Shown piece after piece: positions 5,063-6,333 of a DNA stretch of 6,333 nt. Position numbers and translations under genes: made by a program. Below the pieces are notes generated by a model. It saw only the letters and a list, made by a program, of their open reading frames with translations. It had not been told where the DNA came from and ran no database searches. Positions within the stretch are counted from its first letter, which is position 1, and each line of letters begins with the position of its first letter. Origin of the DNA: Thermoanaerobaculia bacterium (lineage in GTDB: Bacteria > Acidobacteriota > Thermoanaerobaculia > UBA5066); assembly GCA_017999215.1 (NCBI GenBank), contig JAGOBQ010000258.1, positions 1-6,333 on the forward strand. Direction: 5' to 3'.

Positions 5063-6333
5063 CGAGCGCGAAGCAGGCGGCCGCGAGGGCGAGGAGGCCG
5101 AGTCCCGCGGCGGTGGCGCCGAGGACGAGCTTCCCGATCCCGAAGAGGGCGGCGTAGACGAGGACGGCGGAGAGCGCCCAGTTCGCGAGCGAGAGCGCCC
5201 CGCCGGGAATCGGCTCGCGGCCGAAGCCCATCGACGCCGAGACGCGGGCCCAGCCGGGACCGCCGGGACGGACCCGCTCGTAGAACGAACGGAGCTTCTC
5301 GTCGGGCTCCGCCTTCGTCAGGAACGTGACGGCGACCCAGACGATCGTGGAGACGACGACCGTCACGAGCATCGTCTTCGCCTGCGCCTCGAAGTCCGCG
5401 CCGGGTCCGGGCGCGATCGCTCCGGGGCGTGCGAACCACGCCATGGCGGCGAGGGAGACGACGCCGGAGGCGCCCATGGCCGAGATCTCGCTCCAGGCGT
5501 TGATCCGCCACCAGTACCACCGGAGGATCAGGACGAGGCCGGTGCCGCTCCCGAGCGCGAGGAGGAAGCGCCACGCCCCCTCGATCGTCCCGAGGTTCAA
5601 TGTCACGACGATCGAGGCGAGGAAGAGGAAGACCGTCGTCAGGCGCCCGGCGTGGACGTAGTGCCTTTCGCTCGCGTCCGGTTTCAGGAAGCGCCGGTAG
5701 ACGTCGTTGACGAGGTAGCTCGCCCCCCAGTTCAGGTGCGTCGCGATCGTCGACATGTAGGCCGCGGCGAAGCCGGCGAGGAGGAAACCCTTCCACCCGG
5801 TCGGGAGGAGGTCGACCATCGCCTGCACGTAGGCCGCCTCGACGTCCTTCTTCCCGGCGACCTCGACGCCGCCCGGGTAGAGGAGGACGGTGCAGAGGCC
5901 GGTGACGATCCAGGGCCAGGGACGGAGCGCGTAGTGCCCGACGTTGAAGAAGAGCGTCGCGAGGACGCCGTCCCGTTCGCTCCGCGCCGAGAAGATCCTC
6001 TGCGCGACGTACCCGCCGCCGCCCGGCTCGGCCCCGGGGTACCACGCGGCCCACCACTGGACCGCGAGGAAGGTGAGGAGCGCGACGGCGGGCATCCACG
6101 GCGAGCCCGCCGGCGGCACGATCGAGAGCGCGGCGTCGAGCGAGCCGAAGTGCGCGGCGAGCCCCTCCTTCAGCGGCCCCATGCCGCCGACGGCGCCGAC
6201 GGCGTACACCGCGAGGACGACGACGGCCGCCATCATGACCACGAGCTGGACGAGGTCGGTCCAGAGAACGGCCCGGATGCCGGCCGCCGCGGAGTAGGCG
6301 ACCGTGATGACGAAGCAGACGCCGACGGCCCAG
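5040..6333 (-). CDS. Sodium:solute symporter, SSS/SLC5 family (5' partial)
   Basis: 430 residues are visible and the frame stays open to the right edge, so the start lies outside. The GTG at 6242 is not the start: in-frame residues before it, SAAAGIRAVLWTDLVQL, are the classic SSS segment leading into a membrane helix. About ten membrane segments can be seen. The segment FAAAYMSTIATHLNWGASYL (188-207) corresponds to TM8; its Ala, Ser194 and Thr195 match the Na2-site positions in this family (Ser340/Thr341 of PutP; Ala361, Ser364, Ser365 of vSGLT). GGGGYVAQRIFSAR (105-118) and LRPWPWIV (136-143) are typical of a bacterial SSS subgroup. The protein imports an organic solute, such as a sugar, amino acid or other small metabolite, with sodium across the inner membrane; which one cannot be told. 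It converges with the sdpI-like gene and overlaps its last 23 bp. No functional tie to that operon is evident. Confidence 0.92.
   Translation of the reverse strand, partial: WAVGVCFVITVAYSAAAGIRAVLWTDLVQLVVMMAAVVVLAVYAVGAVGGMGPLKEGLAAHFGSLDAALSIVPPAGSPWMPAVALLTFLAVQWWAAWYPGAEPGGGGYVAQRIFSARSERDGVLATLFFNVGHYALRPWPWIVTGLCTVLLYPGGVEVAGKKDVEAAYVQAMVDLLPTGWKGFLLAGFAAAYMSTIATHLNWGASYLVNDVYRRFLKPDASERHYVHAGRLTTVFLFLASIVVTLNLGTIEGAWRFLLALGSGTGLVLILRWYWWRINAWSEISAMGASGVVSLAAMAWFARPGAIAPGPGADFEAQAKTMLVTVVVSTIVWVAVTFLTKAEPDEKLRSFYERVRPGGPGWARVSASMGFGREPIPGGALSLANWALSAVLVYAALFGIGKLVLGATAAGLGLLALAAACFALVMRNLRS

Noticed and set aside
5014..6099. Second long minus-strand frame of 361 codons overlapping the symporter
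   Set aside because: The product is Arg/Pro/Gly-rich and lacks membrane segments. The other minus-strand frame over the same bases reads as a clear SSS transporter.
6240..6242. GTG as start of the symporter
   Set aside because: The in-frame upstream residues are a conserved SSS segment, and the frame remains open to the window edge.

Overview
The window is strongly GC-rich and gene-dense, with GTG starts, good Shine-Dalgarno sites and little intergenic space. The gene families, and above all a repetitive C-terminal module of a kind I associate with secreted Acidobacteriota proteins, suggest an Acidobacteriota genome, possibly Thermoanaerobaculia or Holophagae. That placement is inference from memory; no rRNA or marker gene is present.

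Layout: (1) 3..2213 (+) is the 3' part of a gene for a PQQ-type glucose/sorbosone dehydrogenase-like beta-propeller. It is fused to about 480 residues made of four related beta-rich units in an A-B-A'-B' order. (2) 2220..2606 (-) is a small EthD-like dimeric alpha/beta-barrel protein, ending tail-to-tail with gene 1 across 6 bp. (3) 2607..2722 is a divergent promoter region. It holds an AT-rich 24-bp dyad (2680..2703) that stands out sharply from its surroundings and overlaps a candidate promoter. (4) 2723..5062 (+) is a compact three-gene operon with overlapping reading frames: an exported DUF3887 + alpha/beta hydrolase, a cysteine-free ArsR-family regulator of SdpR type, and an SdpI-like membrane protein (DUF1648 + SdpI domains). 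(5) 5040..>6333 (-) is a sodium:solute symporter (SSS/SLC5 family) that overlaps the end of the sdpI-like gene by 23 bp tail-to-tail and runs off the right edge.

The operon is the most interesting part. In Bacillus subtilis, SdpI is both the immunity protein against the toxin SdpC and the sensor that sequesters the autorepressor SdpR at the membrane. Here an sdpR-sdpI-like pair is headed by an exported serine hydrolase, with no sdpABC toxin genes in view, and the likely operator lies in front of the hydrolase. A reasonable inference is that the regulator represses the whole unit and that the membrane protein relieves this repression when it senses an envelope-acting molecule or stress. The hydrolase would then act outside the cytoplasm. 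The flanking genes (dehydrogenase fusion, EthD-like protein, symporter) show no clear functional link to the operon.

Both edge genes are partial. No tRNA, rRNA, CRISPR array, insertion sequence or convincing intrinsic terminator was seen.
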